Shown piece by piece: positions 1 to 7,450 of a DNA stretch of 18,002 nucleotides; position 1 is the stretch's first letter; each line of letters opens with the position of its first letter. The DNA is from Brevundimonas sp. UBA4609 (GTDB lineage: Bacteria > Pseudomonadota > Alphaproteobacteria > Caulobacterales > Caulobacteraceae). The notes below the pieces were generated by a model that worked only from the letters and a program-made list of their open reading frames with translations, did no database searches and had not been told where the DNA came from. Location of the stretch: assembly GCA_002386585.1 (NCBI GenBank), contig DGIZ01000205.1:1-18002 (forward strand), in the 5' to 3' direction. The translations under genes were made by a program, and so were the position numbers.

Positions 1-2
1 CC

Positions 3-1088
3 GCCGAACTGCCGGCCGGCGCGACCCCGCCGCCGCCGCCGCTGGCCATCCGCGGCAACAGCTCTCACATGCCGCTGGATCGGCCGGCTGAATGGTACGC
101 CGGGGCCGAGGCCCGCGCCGTCGCCGACGCGGTCGTCAGCTTCCAGACCCCGGCGGGCGGCTGGAGCAAGAACCAGGACCGCAGCATCGTCCGACTGCCG
201 GGGCAGCGTTTCTCCAACGACGCCGAAACCATGGAGCAGAATCCGGCCAATTTCGACGCTCCGGCGGACCGCTTCTGGACCTTCGTCGGCACGCTGGACA
301 ATGACTCCACCTGGACCGAGATGCGCTATCTGGCCAAGGTCGCGGTCCAGGCGCCGGGCCCCGAGGGCGACGCCTGGCGCGCCAGCGTGATCCGGGGCGT
401 CCATTATCTGTTGAACGCCCAGTATCCGAACGGCGGCTGGCCGCAGAACTGGCCGCTGGAAGGCGGCTTCCACGATTCCATCACCTTCAACGACAACGCC
501 GTGGCCAATGCGGCCATGGTGTTGCGCGACGTGGCCGAGGGCACGGAAGGCTTCGGCTTCGTCCCCGCCGACCTGGAGGCGCGCGCCGCCGAGGCGGTGA
601 AGAAGGCCATCGACGTCACTCTGGCCGCCCAGGTTCGAAAGGGCGGTCAGCTTCAGGGCTGGCCGCAACAGGTCGAACCGATGCGCCTGGCGCCCACCAG
701 CGCCCGCAACTATGAGCCGCGTTCGATCGCCAGCGGCGAGACGACCGACGTGCTCGAGTTCCTGATGGCCGAGCCGAACCCGTCGCCGGAGGTCAAGGCG
801 GCGATCCGCGGGGCCGTGGCCTGGCTGGAGTCGGTGCGCGTCTATGACAAGTCGTTCGAGATGACCGACGACGGCCGCAAGCTGATCGACAAGCCCGGCG
901 CGGGACCGATCTGGTCGCGCAACTATGACCTGGTCACGGGGCAGCCCATCTTCGGCGACAAGGATCAGACGATCCACGACGACGTAAACGGCATCTCGAT
1001 CGGTCGCCGCAACGGCTATTCCTGGTGGATCGGTTCGCCTCAGCGGGCGCTGGACGCCTATGCGGCCTGGTCTGCGGCCAATCCCTGA
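3..1088 (+). CDS. Pectate lyase, polysaccharide lyase family 10 (5' end outside window)
   Basis: Secreted lyase expected to cleave polygalacturonate by beta-elimination. The frame is open to the left edge: an ATG lies at 69, but in-frame codons from 3 encode a Pro-rich linker (ATPPPPPL) without a stop, so the true start and signal peptide are probably outside. Visible family features in order: the segment AEWYAGAEARAVADAVVSFQ followed by GGWSKNQD, the aromatic repeat YPNGGWPQNWP, the conserved SITFNDNA block with an Asp typical of the active site, the stretch around NYEPRSIASGETT, and a C-terminal IWSRNYDLVTGQPIFGD...GYSWWIG block. This matches the Pel-15E/PelA (PL10) alpha/alpha-toroid family. 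The gene converges on the flavin monooxygenase. A CE12-type acetylesterase at 8748-9560 could act on the same plant polymer. The family is confident; the substrate is inferred. Confidence 0.88.
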   Translation, partial: AELPAGATPPPPPLAIRGNSSHMPLDRPAEWYAGAEARAVADAVVSFQTPAGGWSKNQDRSIVRLPGQRFSNDAETMEQNPANFDAPADRFWTFVGTLDNDSTWTEMRYLAKVAVQAPGPEGDAWRASVIRGVHYLLNAQYPNGGWPQNWPLEGGFHDSITFNDNAVANAAMVLRDVAEGTEGFGFVPADLEARAAEAVKKAIDVTLAAQVRKGGQLQGWPQQVEPMRLAPTSARNYEPRSIASGETTDVLEFLMAEPNPSPEVKAAIRGAVAWLESVRVYDKSFEMTDDGRKLIDKPGAGPIWSRNYDLVTGQPIFGDKDQTIHDDVNGISIGRRNGYSWWIGSPQRALDAYAAWSAANP

Positions 1089-1110
1089 TCCGGGCCGGAC
1101 ATGAGCATGG

Positions 1111-1141
1111 TCCCCTCCGAACGCTCGTCGTTCGGAGGGGA
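1111..1141. terminator. Bidirectional stem-loop terminator between convergent genes
   Basis: A perfect 13-bp inverted repeat (TCCCCTCCGAACG, 5-nt loop CTCGT, then its exact complement) sits 22 nt after the PL10 stop and 7 nt before the stop of the converging monooxygenase. There is no long T-run on either side, so termination could be weak or Rho-assisted. Its position and symmetry suit a shared terminator. Confidence 0.7.
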
Positions 1142-1148
1142 TGTTGCA

Positions 1149-2525
1149 TCAGGCGCGCGCGGCCTGGCTGCGGGTCGAGGGCAGGCGCAGATAGGCCTCG
1201 AGCGAATCGTCGAACGCCTTCATCCACGGCACATGGTGGCGCGCCGCCAGGGTGCCGGTCAGGACCGACCGGTAGCATTTGTCGCGATAGCCCATGATGT
1301 CGGCCTTCTTGTCCTTCTTCCACTGCAGGAAGATCCGGTTGATGTTGTCGACATCAAGGTTCGGATAGTCGGTCTGGGCGATCAGGCGCTTGATGTAGTC
1401 GCCCTGATATTCAAAGGCCTGCTCATCCGTGCGGATGGCGACTTCCTTCTCGCGCCAGAGGTCGTTGGCGGCCTCCATGTCGGCGCGTGACGGAAGGGCG
1501 ATGCGGTCCATGATGATGTCTCGCGTCAGCCAAGCCTGGGCGTCGAACATGTTGAAGCTGTACCAGAGGTCCTGCATCCCCAGATAGAACAGCTTGGGAT
1601 TGGGCGTGAAAGCCACCCCTTCGTACAGGTTCAGCGGCCACAGGCGGTTGCTGGTCTTCAGCCGCAGCGCATCCGGCAGGAAGGGGAAGTGGTGCTTGTA
1701 GCCGGTGCACAGGATGATGGCGTCGACGTCGCGGCGCGTGCCGTCGCTGAAGTGGGCGGTCTTGCCGTCCACGCGCGTCAGGCAGGGTTTCTCCTCCCAC
1801 CCCTTGGGCCAGTCATAGCCCATCGGCTGGCTGCGATAGCTGGTGGTGACCGACTTCGCGCCGTACTTGTAGCACTGTGAGCCGATGTCCTCGGCCGAAT
1901 AGCTGGAGCCGATCAGCAGGACGTCCTTGCCCTTGAACTCGGCCGCGTCGCGGAAGTCGTGGGCGTGCAGGATACGACCGGGGAACAGGTCGAAGCCCGG
2001 ATAGGACGGGGCGTTCGGCGTCGAGAAGTGGCCGGTGGCGACGATCACATGGTCGAACGTCTGCGAGGTGCGGCGACCGGCGGAATAGTCCTGGGCCGTC
2101 ACGGTGAACTGACCCGACGCCTGGTCGAAGGCCACGTCCTTCACCGCCGTGTTGAAGCGGATGTACCGGCGGATGTTCGCCTTTTTCACGCGGCCCTGGA
2201 TGTAGTCCCACAGGACTTCGCGCGGGGGATAGGAGGAGATCGTCTTCTTGAAATGCTCGTCGAAGGTGTAGTCGGCGAACTCAAGGCATTCCTTGGGGCC
2301 GTTCGACCACAGATAACGGTACATGCTGCCGTGAACGGGCTCGCCGTTCTCATCGATGCCGGTGCGCCAGCTGTAGTTCCACATGCCGCCCCAGTCCTTC
2401 TGCTTCTCGTAGCAGACGATTTCGGGGATGTCCGCGCCCTTGTCCTGGGCGGATTGGAAGGCGCGCAACAGGGCCAGGCCGGACGGGCCGGCGCCGATGA
2501 TGGCGATACGTTTTTGCTTGGGCAT
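1149..2525 (-). CDS. tmm: Flavin-containing monooxygenase, trimethylamine monooxygenase (Tmm) type
   Basis: Likely oxidises trimethylamine or related methylated amines and sulfides to N- or S-oxides with FAD, NADPH and O2, in the cytosol. The 458-aa protein has an N-terminal FAD Rossmann motif (IIGAGPSG, about 9-16), an FMO signature of the form FxGxxxHxxxF ([11 protein letters not shown], about 181-191), an NADPH motif GSSYSAED (about 206-213) and a late ATG-like [10 protein letters not shown]. Long stretches such as [19 protein letters not shown] and [17 protein letters not shown] look like bacterial Tmm proteins rather than generic FMOs or Baeyer-Villiger enzymes. An in-frame GTG lies at 2531, but AAGGTG just ahead of ATG 2525 is a plausible ribosome site, so I chose 2525. 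No trimethylamine oxide demethylase gene is adjacent. The family is strong; the substrate is inferred. Confidence 0.85.
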   Translation of the reverse strand: MPKQKRIAIIGAGPSGLALLRAFQSAQDKGADIPEIVCYEKQKDWGGMWNYSWRTGIDENGEPVHGSMYRYLWSNGPKECLEFADYTFDEHFKKTISSYPPREVLWDYIQGRVKKANIRRYIRFNTAVKDVAFDQASGQFTVTAQDYSAGRRTSQTFDHVIVATGHFSTPNAPSYPGFDLFPGRILHAHDFRDAAEFKGKDVLLIGSSYSAEDIGSQCYKYGAKSVTTSYRSQPMGYDWPKGWEEKPCLTRVDGKTAHFSDGTRRDVDAIILCTGYKHHFPFLPDALRLKTSNRLWPLNLYEGVAFTPNPKLFYLGMQDLWYSFNMFDAQAWLTRDIIMDRIALPSRADMEAANDLWREKEVAIRTDEQAFEYQGDYIKRLIAQTDYPNLDVDNINRIFLQWKKDKKADIMGYRDKCYRSVLTGTLAARHHVPWMKAFDDSLEAYLRLPSTRSQAARA

Positions 2526-2531
2526 ATTCAC

Positions 2532-3065
2532 CTTGGTCTGATGGGGGAGAAGTCCCGGGCGCAGGGCGGCGCGGCGGCCGAAAAACCCATGGGACTGCAG
2601 GAGAGCCGAACCACCGGAACGGGTAATGATTGAGCTGTAATTCGGTGATTGGCGATGGTGATGAAAATCATTTCAATACATTAGAGTTCATGTGCGCGAG
2701 GCGTCATGATTGGTCGTTCCACTTTGTCGAAAACTGACAATGATAAAGCAAACTGCGATCTAAAAGCTATCTCAAGGATAGTTGCTGCAGAGGTTGCATA
2801 TTGTCATATCAATATGGGACATATGCCTATTTGCTGGGCGTAAGGCAAGTTTCTGACCTCACATCACTGTGAAGGTGAGGCTGTTCCGTGCAGGGAGCGA
2901 CGCCGGTCGAGTCGCGAGAGCGTCGAGCTTCCCCAGCCCGCTGCGCGGGCCGGAGGACGATGGCCGGGCTGCGGATTCATGATGCGCAGGGCCCTGGAGC
3001 GAGGTGATGAAGGCCCGCGCCATCTTCCCGCTGAATTCCGAAGGGAATCCGGCTAGACTCGCCTC
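2532..3065. other. Long intergenic region between divergent genes, no gene seen
   Basis: This gap separates the minus-strand monooxygenase from the plus-strand glycosyltransferase and should hold both promoters. About 2630-2860 is clearly richer in A+T than its surroundings. It contains a dyad at 2796-2826 (separate entry), an ATGAAAATCAT palindrome near 2659-2669, and a small CCTCAC/GTGAGG inverted repeat at 2857-2880. The GC-rich part from about 2900 to 3000 has AGCCCG/CGGGCT arms (2935-2940 and 2965-2970) that could fold in RNA. Short frames here lack coding character. Confidence 0.6.
2796..2826. promoter_or_regulatory. Candidate operator dyad
   Basis: GCATAT (2796-2801) and ATATGC (2821-2826) are exact complements, and ATAT/ATAT arms sit at the centre around 2810-2811, giving an imperfect 31-bp palindrome. 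The central spacing is too small for a good RNA hairpin, so a protein-binding DNA site is more natural. It lies in the AT-rich part of the divergent intergenic region. The regulator is unknown. Confidence 0.3.
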
Positions 3066-4022
3066 ATGCATGGTCGTTTTCCGATCCTCTACATCGCCGA
3101 GGCGGACGCCGAGGAGGCGGTCCTGTCGTCAGGGGCGCTGGCCCAACTGGTCGAGGCGGTGCCGCAGGCGACCTTCACCGTCGTCGGCTCGCCGGCCAGC
3201 GCGCCGCTGTTCGCCGACCTGCCGCGCCTGCAGCGGCTGATCACTCTGGATCGCGACGGGCGCTGGGACTGGATCGCCCTGTGGAACCAGGTGCGCGAGA
3301 CCAACTGGGGCCTGGTGGTCGACATGCGCGGCTCGACCCTGTCGGGCAAGCTGCGGCGCCAGCGCCGGGCGGTGAAGGGCAAGCCCCTGCCGGGCGTCCA
3401 CCTGGTCGAACAGGCGGCGCGGACCCTGCAACTGGACGAAATTCCCGCGCCCCGCCTGTTCATCGAGCGCGATACGCAGGAGGCCGCCGACGCCCTGATC
3501 CCGGCGGGTGAAGGTCCGATCCTGGCGATCGGACCGGGCGCCGACTGGATCGGCAAGCGCTGGCCGGCCGATCGCTACGCCAAGATCGCCATCTCCCTGC
3601 TGGGCGAGGGCGGGCCGCTGGCCGGCGGGCGGCTGATGATCGTGGGCGAGGAGGCGGACCGCGACGCGGCCCAGACCGTTCGCTCGGCGGTCAAGCGCGA
3701 CCGGGTGATCGAACTGCAGGGACGGCTGACGCGGCTGCAGACGGCGGCCGCCCTGTCGCACGCGACCCTCTATCTGGGCGGCGACTCCCTGTGGACCCAG
3801 CTGGCCGTGGCGGCGGGCGTTCCGGCGGTGGCGGTGTTCGGCCCTTCGGATGAGACGCTGAAGCGCCCCTGGACCGGCGTCGCCGTGCGCGGTCCGCGCA
3901 CGCTTCAGGAATTTCAGGACCTGGACCCGCGCCTGAACCAGCACATTCAGCACATGATGGACCTGCCCTATGAGCGGGTGCTGAAGGCGACGAAAAAGCT
4001 GCTGGCGGAACGGGCGGCCTGA
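3066..4022 (+). CDS. Glycosyltransferase family 9 (ADP-heptose:LPS heptosyltransferase-like)
   Basis: Probable cytoplasmic-face sugar transferase for lipopolysaccharide core or another envelope glycan. The 318-aa protein has the two-domain GT9 layout: an N-terminal acceptor domain with WGLVVDMRGS (about 81-90), a VHLVEQ segment (111-116), and a C-terminal nucleotide-sugar domain with AIGPGADWIGKRWPADRYAKIA (about 154-175) and AVAAGVPAVAVFGPSD (about 247-262). The usual D-[ST]-G-x-M-H motif reads DSLWTQ at 240-245, so both the conserved Gly and the His are absent. It may therefore use a different donor or be weakly active. The ATG at 3066 has only a distant purine-rich site upstream, so the start is reasonable but not certain. 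The dihydroorotase-like gene follows after 68 nt and a hairpin. Confidence 0.8.
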   Translation: MHGRFPILYIAEADAEEAVLSSGALAQLVEAVPQATFTVVGSPASAPLFADLPRLQRLITLDRDGRWDWIALWNQVRETNWGLVVDMRGSTLSGKLRRQRRAVKGKPLPGVHLVEQAARTLQLDEIPAPRLFIERDTQEAADALIPAGEGPILAIGPGADWIGKRWPADRYAKIAISLLGEGGPLAGGRLMIVGEEADRDAAQTVRSAVKRDRVIELQGRLTRLQTAAALSHATLYLGGDSLWTQLAVAAGVPAVAVFGPSDETLKRPWTGVAVRGPRTLQEFQDLDPRLNQHIQHMMDLPYERVLKATKKLLAERAA

Positions 4023-4049
4023 TCGCCGCTCGGCTTGCGCCCCCGGCTG

Positions 4050-4071
4050 TTCGGCGCGCATAAGCGCCGAA
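4050..4071 (+). promoter_or_regulatory. 8-bp hairpin just upstream of the amidohydrolase RBS
   Basis: TTCGGCGC (4050-4057), loop GCATAA, then GCGCCGAA (4064-4071) form a perfect stem ending 5 nt before the AGGAG ribosome site at 4077-4081. Only a short T-run follows (GTTTC), so it is a poor intrinsic terminator. It may be an mRNA-stability or processing element between the two genes. Confidence 0.45.
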
Positions 4072-4090
4072 GTTTCAGGAGATGCGCGCG

Positions 4091-5428
4091 ATGACCCAGA
4101 CCTATGACCTGATCGTTCGGGGCGGCGAGGTGGCCAACCACGCCGGGCGGGGCAAGGCCGACGTCGGCGTCATCGACGGCCGCATCGCCTTCATCGGCGA
4201 CCTGAGCCAGGCCTCGGCGGGCGAGGTGTTCGACGCGACGGGCCTGACCGTCCTGCCCGGCGTCATCGACACCCAGGTCCACTTCCGCGAGCCGGGGCTG
4301 GAATGGAAGGAAGACCTGGAGACCGGCAGCCGCGCTGCGGCCCTGGGCGGCGTCGTCGCCGTGTTCGAGATGCCGAACACCAACCCCAACACGACCGATC
4401 CGACCACGCTGGAGGACAAGCTGGCGCGGGCGAAGGACCGGATGTGGACGGACCACGCCTTCTACATCGGCGGCACGCATGAGAACGCCGACCATCTGGC
4501 TGAGCTGGAGCGCCTGCCGGGCTGCTGCGGGGTCAAGGTCTTTATGGGAGCCTCGACCGGCGACCTGCTGATCGCCGACGACGAGGGGGTGAGGAAGGTT
4601 CTATCGAACGTGCGCCGCCGCGCCACCTTCCACTCCGAAGACGAATACCGTCTGGTCGAGCGCCGCAACCTGGCCCGCACCGGCGACTGGACCAGCCACC
4701 CGGAGGTCCGCGACGCCGAAAGCGCCATCATGTCGACGCGCCGCCTGGTGGGGCTGGCCAAGGAGACCGGCGCCCGCATCCACGTCCTGCACGTCACTAC
4801 GCGCGACGAGATGGAGTTCCTGCGCTTCCACAAGGACGTCGCCACGGTCGAGATCACGCCCCAGCACCTGACGCTGGCGGCGCCCGAGGCCTATGAACGC
4901 CTCGGCGCCTACGCCCAGATGAACCCGCCGATCCGGTCGCAGGAACACGTGGACGCGCTTTGGCTGTGGGGGATGCAGCAGGGCGTGGCCGATGTGCTGG
5001 GCTCGGACCACGCGCCGCACACCAAGGAAGAAAAATCCAAGCCCTATCCGGCCTCGCCGTCGGGGATGCCGGGAGTGCAGACCCTGGTGCCGCTGATGCT
5101 GACGCACGTCGCGAACGGGCGGCTGTCGCTGGAGCGCTTCATCGACCTGACCTCAGGCGGGGCGCAGCGGGTGTTCGGCACGGCCAATAAGGGGCGGATG
5201 GCCGTCAGCTATGACGCCGACCTGACCATCGTCGACCTGAAGGCGAAGAAGACCATCACGCACGACCAGCAGGCCACGCGCTGCGGCTGGACCCCCTTCG
5301 ACGGCTTCGAGGCGACGGGCTGGCCGGTGGCGACCATCGTGCGCGGCCGCGTGGTGATGAAGGACGGCGAACTGATCGGCCAGGCCCATGGCCAGCCGGT
5401 GCGGTTCCAGGAGACGCTGGCGGGGTGA
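4091..5428 (+). CDS. Dihydroorotase-family amidohydrolase (Gln variant of the HxH site)
   Basis: Member of the cyclic amidohydrolase superfamily closest in appearance to dihydroorotase, which cyclises carbamoyl-aspartate to dihydroorotate in pyrimidine synthesis. From ATG 4091 it is 445 aa. ATG 4082 abuts the AGGAG at 4077-4081, so 4091 with 9-nt spacing is the better start. Metal-site elements: GVIDTQVHFREPG (57-69) with Gln62 where the first His of HxH is expected and His64 retained, Lys149 in GVKVFMGASTG as the likely carbamylated lysine, His181 in ATFHSEDE, His231/His234 in RIHVLHVTT, and Asp306 in GSDHAPHT. Arg66 fits the substrate arginine of dihydroorotases. The rest of the site looks intact, so an enzyme rather than a dead PyrC-like subunit is plausible. 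It overlaps the next gene by 4 nt. Confidence 0.85.
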   Translation: MTQTYDLIVRGGEVANHAGRGKADVGVIDGRIAFIGDLSQASAGEVFDATGLTVLPGVIDTQVHFREPGLEWKEDLETGSRAAALGGVVAVFEMPNTNPNTTDPTTLEDKLARAKDRMWTDHAFYIGGTHENADHLAELERLPGCCGVKVFMGASTGDLLIADDEGVRKVLSNVRRRATFHSEDEYRLVERRNLARTGDWTSHPEVRDAESAIMSTRRLVGLAKETGARIHVLHVTTRDEMEFLRFHKDVATVEITPQHLTLAAPEAYERLGAYAQMNPPIRSQEHVDALWLWGMQQGVADVLGSDHAPHTKEEKSKPYPASPSGMPGVQTLVPLMLTHVANGRLSLERFIDLTSGGAQRVFGTANKGRMAVSYDADLTIVDLKAKKTITHDQQATRCGWTPFDGFEATGWPVATIVRGRVVMKDGELIGQAHGQPVRFQETLAG

Positions 5429-6159
5429 GCGCCCTCAAGCCAAAGCTCGGCCTGATCGGCTTCGGCGCCTTCGGGCGTCTGACGGCGAAGCATCTGTCGC
5501 CGTGGTTTGACATCCTCGCCCATGATCCGGCGGTCAGCGACGGCGAGGGGCTCGCCCGAATGACGACGCTGGAGGAGGCGGCCGCCTGTTCGACGGTGGT
5601 GCTGGCCGTGCCGGTGGGCGTCCTGGCCGAGACGGTCGCGGCGATCGCGCCGCATCTGGCGCCGGACGCCCTGATCCTCGATGTCGGCTCGGTGAAGGTG
5701 AAGCCGGCCGAGGTGATGCTGGACGGCCTGCCCGAAGGCGTCGCCATCGTCGGCACCCACCCCCTGTTCGGTCCTCAGAGCGGCAAGGACGGAATCGCCG
5801 GGCTGAGGATCGCCGTCTGTCCGGTGCGCGGCGACAAGGCGGCGTGGCGTGTCGCCGCCTTCTGCAGGAAGGCGCTGGGGCTCAAGGTCTTCGTCGTCAC
5901 GCCCGAGGATCACGACCGCGAGGCGGCGACGGTGCAGGGCCTGACCCATCTGATCGCCAGGGTCCTGCTGGCCATGGAGCCGCTGCCGACGCGCATGACC
6001 ACGACCAGTTTCGAACGCGTCGTGCAGGGCGTCGACATGGTTCGCCACGACAGCGCGGCGGTGTTCCGCGCCATCGAACACGACAACCCCTTCGCCGCCG
6101 AGGTCCGCCGCCGCTTCTTCGACCTGGCCGAACAGGCGCGGGCGGAACTGGACGGGTGA
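5425..6159 (+). CDS. TyrA-family prephenate/arogenate dehydrogenase
   Basis: Makes the last dehydrogenase step to tyrosine, either prephenate to hydroxyphenylpyruvate or arogenate to tyrosine. The 244-aa single-unit protein has a dinucleotide motif GFGAFG (12-17), VVLAVPVGVL after the second beta-alpha unit, DVGSVKVKP (86-94), the catalytic-His block GTHPLFGPQSGKDG (110-123, His112) and a C-terminal helix region with QGLTHLIARVL. The THPxFGPxSGKDG wording resembles arogenate dehydrogenases of plants and some proteobacteria. There is no ACT or chorismate mutase domain. GTG 5425 overlaps the upstream stop as GTGA, which implies translational coupling to the amidohydrolase. Family confident; prephenate versus arogenate cannot be decided here. 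Confidence 0.87.
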   Translation: MSALKPKLGLIGFGAFGRLTAKHLSPWFDILAHDPAVSDGEGLARMTTLEEAAACSTVVLAVPVGVLAETVAAIAPHLAPDALILDVGSVKVKPAEVMLDGLPEGVAIVGTHPLFGPQSGKDGIAGLRIAVCPVRGDKAAWRVAAFCRKALGLKVFVVTPEDHDREAATVQGLTHLIARVLLAMEPLPTRMTTTSFERVVQGVDMVRHDSAAVFRAIEHDNPFAAEVRRRFFDLAEQARAELDG

Positions 6160-6167
6160 CCGCTTTC

Positions 6168-6188
6168 CTTCTCCCACAAGGGGAGAAG
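6168..6188. repeat. REP-like hairpin, short copy
   Basis: CTTCTCCC-ACAAG-GGGAGAAG is an 8-bp palindrome just after the tyrA-type stop. The same core with an identical loop occurs at 7770-7792, upstream of argC. It resembles dispersed palindromic repeats common in Caulobacterales and other alphaproteobacterial genomes, and may also terminate or stabilise the upstream transcript. Confidence 0.6.
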
Positions 6189-6194
6189 TACCGA

Positions 6195-6240
6195 ATTGGG
6201 TATTTTAATACCGTATTTAAAATATTTAATAAAATCAAAT
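6195..6240 (+). promoter_or_regulatory. AT-rich promoter/UP region for rplM-rpsI with perfect dyad
   Basis: About 45 nt of almost pure A+T in a GC-rich genome precede the ribosomal protein genes. It contains the exact dyad GGTATTTTAATACC (6199-6212) followed by TATTTAAAATATTTAATAAAA. An UP element or regulated promoter for a highly expressed ribosomal operon is the simplest reading. I could not assign -35 and -10 boxes with confidence. Confidence 0.5.
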
Positions 6241-6310
6241 ATCTATGCCGAAATCGCCGCCAAAACCGACATTGACCTTCGGCGCGCGACCCTCTATCAC
6301 CCCGGCCTCC

Positions 6311-6341
6311 GCCCGATCCATCTGGTTCGGGCCGCGTTTTT
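6311..6341 (+). promoter_or_regulatory. Leader hairpin with T-tract before rplM
   Basis: GCCCGA (6311-6316) pairs with TCGGGC (6327-6332), and a TTTTT run lies at 6337-6341. The element is in the rplM 5' leader, about 20 nt before the start codon. It looks like a weak intrinsic terminator or attenuator. A leader of about 100 nt would leave room for autogenous control by L13, which is known in other bacteria, but this structure matches nothing I recognise. Confidence 0.35.
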
Positions 6342-6361
6342 CGTCTTCCAGGACCCTCATC

Positions 6362-6838
6362 ATGCTGAAGAGCACCACGGCTTCGCTGAAGCCGGCCGAG
6401 GTCGAGAAGAAGTGGATCCACATCGACGCCGAAGGCGTCGTGGTGGGCCGCCTCGCGACCTTCATCGCCAACCGCCTGCGCGGCAAGCACCTGCCGACCT
6501 ACACCCCGCACGTCGACTGCGGCGACTACGTCGTCGTCACCAACGTCGACAAGGTGGTGTTCACCGGCAAGAAGACCACCGACAAGGTCTACTATCGCCA
6601 CACCGGCCACCCGGGCGGCATCAAGGAAACCACGCCGGAGAAGGTTCTGGGCGGTCGTTTCCCCGAGCGCGTGCTCGAGAAGGCCGTTGAGCGCATGCTG
6701 CCCAAGGAGTCGCCGCTGGCTCGCAAGCAGATGACCCACCTGCGCCTGTTCGCCGGCGCGGCTCACGAACACGAAGCCCAACAGCCCACGACCATCGACT
6801 TCAAGTCGATGTCGTCCAAGAACACCCGGAGCGCCTGA
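6362..6838 (+). CDS. rplM: 50S ribosomal protein L13
   Basis: Early-assembly protein of the large ribosomal subunit. The 158-aa product contains the family blocks [18 protein letters not shown] (near 16-33), [16 protein letters not shown] and [12 protein letters not shown], and ends with an EHEAQQP segment usual in alphaproteobacterial L13. The frame is open further upstream to an ATG at 6245, but that extension is Pro/Ser-rich and unlike L13. AGGA at 6350-6353 lies 8 nt before ATG 6362, which fixes the start. rpsI follows 2 nt after the stop, the standard rplM-rpsI operon. Confidence 0.97.
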   Translation: MLKSTTASLKPAEVEKKWIHIDAEGVVVGRLATFIANRLRGKHLPTYTPHVDCGDYVVVTNVDKVVFTGKKTTDKVYYRHTGHPGGIKETTPEKVLGGRFPERVLEKAVERMLPKESPLARKQMTHLRLFAGAAHEHEAQQPTTIDFKSMSSKNTRSA

Positions 6839-6840
6839 GC

Positions 6841-7329
6841 ATGACCGACGTGACTCAAGACACCGCCGCCGGCTTTGACGCCCTGAAGGGCCTGGGCACC
6901 GCTGCTGCCGAGGAAATCGTCCGCGAGCCGAAGATCGACGCCCTGGGCCGTTCGTACTCGACCGGCAAGCGCAAGAACGCCATCGCCCGCGTGTGGGTGA
7001 AGCGCGGCACCGGCAAGATCACCGTCAACGGCAAGGATGTGGCCGCCTATTTCGCCCGTCCCGTGCTGCAGATGATGGTCGCCCAGCCGCTGACCGTCTC
7101 GGACCGCGCCACGCAGTACGACGTGATCTGCACCGTCGAAGGTTCGGGCCTGTCGGGCCAGGCCGGCGCCATCCGCCACGGCCTGTCGCACGCCCTGACC
7201 CACTACGAGCCGGAACTGCGCAAGGTTCTGAAGCCGCACGGCTTCCTGACCCGCGACAGCCGCGTCGTCGAGCGTAAGAAGTACGGCCGCGCCAAGGCTC
7301 GCCGCAGCTTCCAGTTCTCGAAGCGCTAA
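6841..7329 (+). CDS. rpsI: 30S ribosomal protein S9
   Basis: Small-subunit protein whose C-terminal tail reaches the P-site tRNA. The 162-aa product has a non-conserved N-terminal extension of roughly 35 residues, then the S9 core: [46 protein letters not shown] and the diagnostic tail [17 protein letters not shown]. It is the second gene of the rplM operon and is followed by a strong intrinsic terminator. Confidence 0.97.
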   Translation: MTDVTQDTAAGFDALKGLGTAAAEEIVREPKIDALGRSYSTGKRKNAIARVWVKRGTGKITVNGKDVAAYFARPVLQMMVAQPLTVSDRATQYDVICTVEGSGLSGQAGAIRHGLSHALTHYEPELRKVLKPHGFLTRDSRVVERKKYGRAKARRSFQFSKR

Positions 7330-7352
7330 GTCGCGACCGCGACTGGGAATAC

Positions 7353-7395
7353 AAAGGGCGCTTCGGGGAAACCCGAGGCGCCTTTTTTCTTTTTT
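7353..7395 (+). terminator. Intrinsic terminator of rplM-rpsI
   Basis: GGCGCTTCGGG (7357-7367), loop GAAA, CCCGAGGCGCC (7372-7382) form an 11-bp stem with one G-U pair. AAAG/TTTT pairs extend it, and six T, one C and six T follow. It starts about 25 nt after the rpsI stop and is the clearest Rho-independent terminator in the window. Confidence 0.93.
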
Positions 7396-7450
7396 GAGCG
7401 CAATGTAGATTTCTTGAATGAAAATAATGGCGCGTGTTTTTTCAGGGTAA

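Noticed and set aside
2655..2675. Fur box upstream of the monooxygenase
   Set aside because: Only the central ATGA/TCAT dyad agrees with the Fur consensus; the flanks match poorly, so it is not called as a Fur site.
2859..3071. Minus-strand 70-codon frame in the intergenic region
   Set aside because: No ribosome site, no coding character, and it overlaps the start of the glycosyltransferase.
6245..6361. N-terminal extension of L13 from ATG 6245
   Set aside because: The sequence is Pro/Ser/Arg-rich, unlike L13, and AGGA 8 nt ahead of 6362 gives the usual start.
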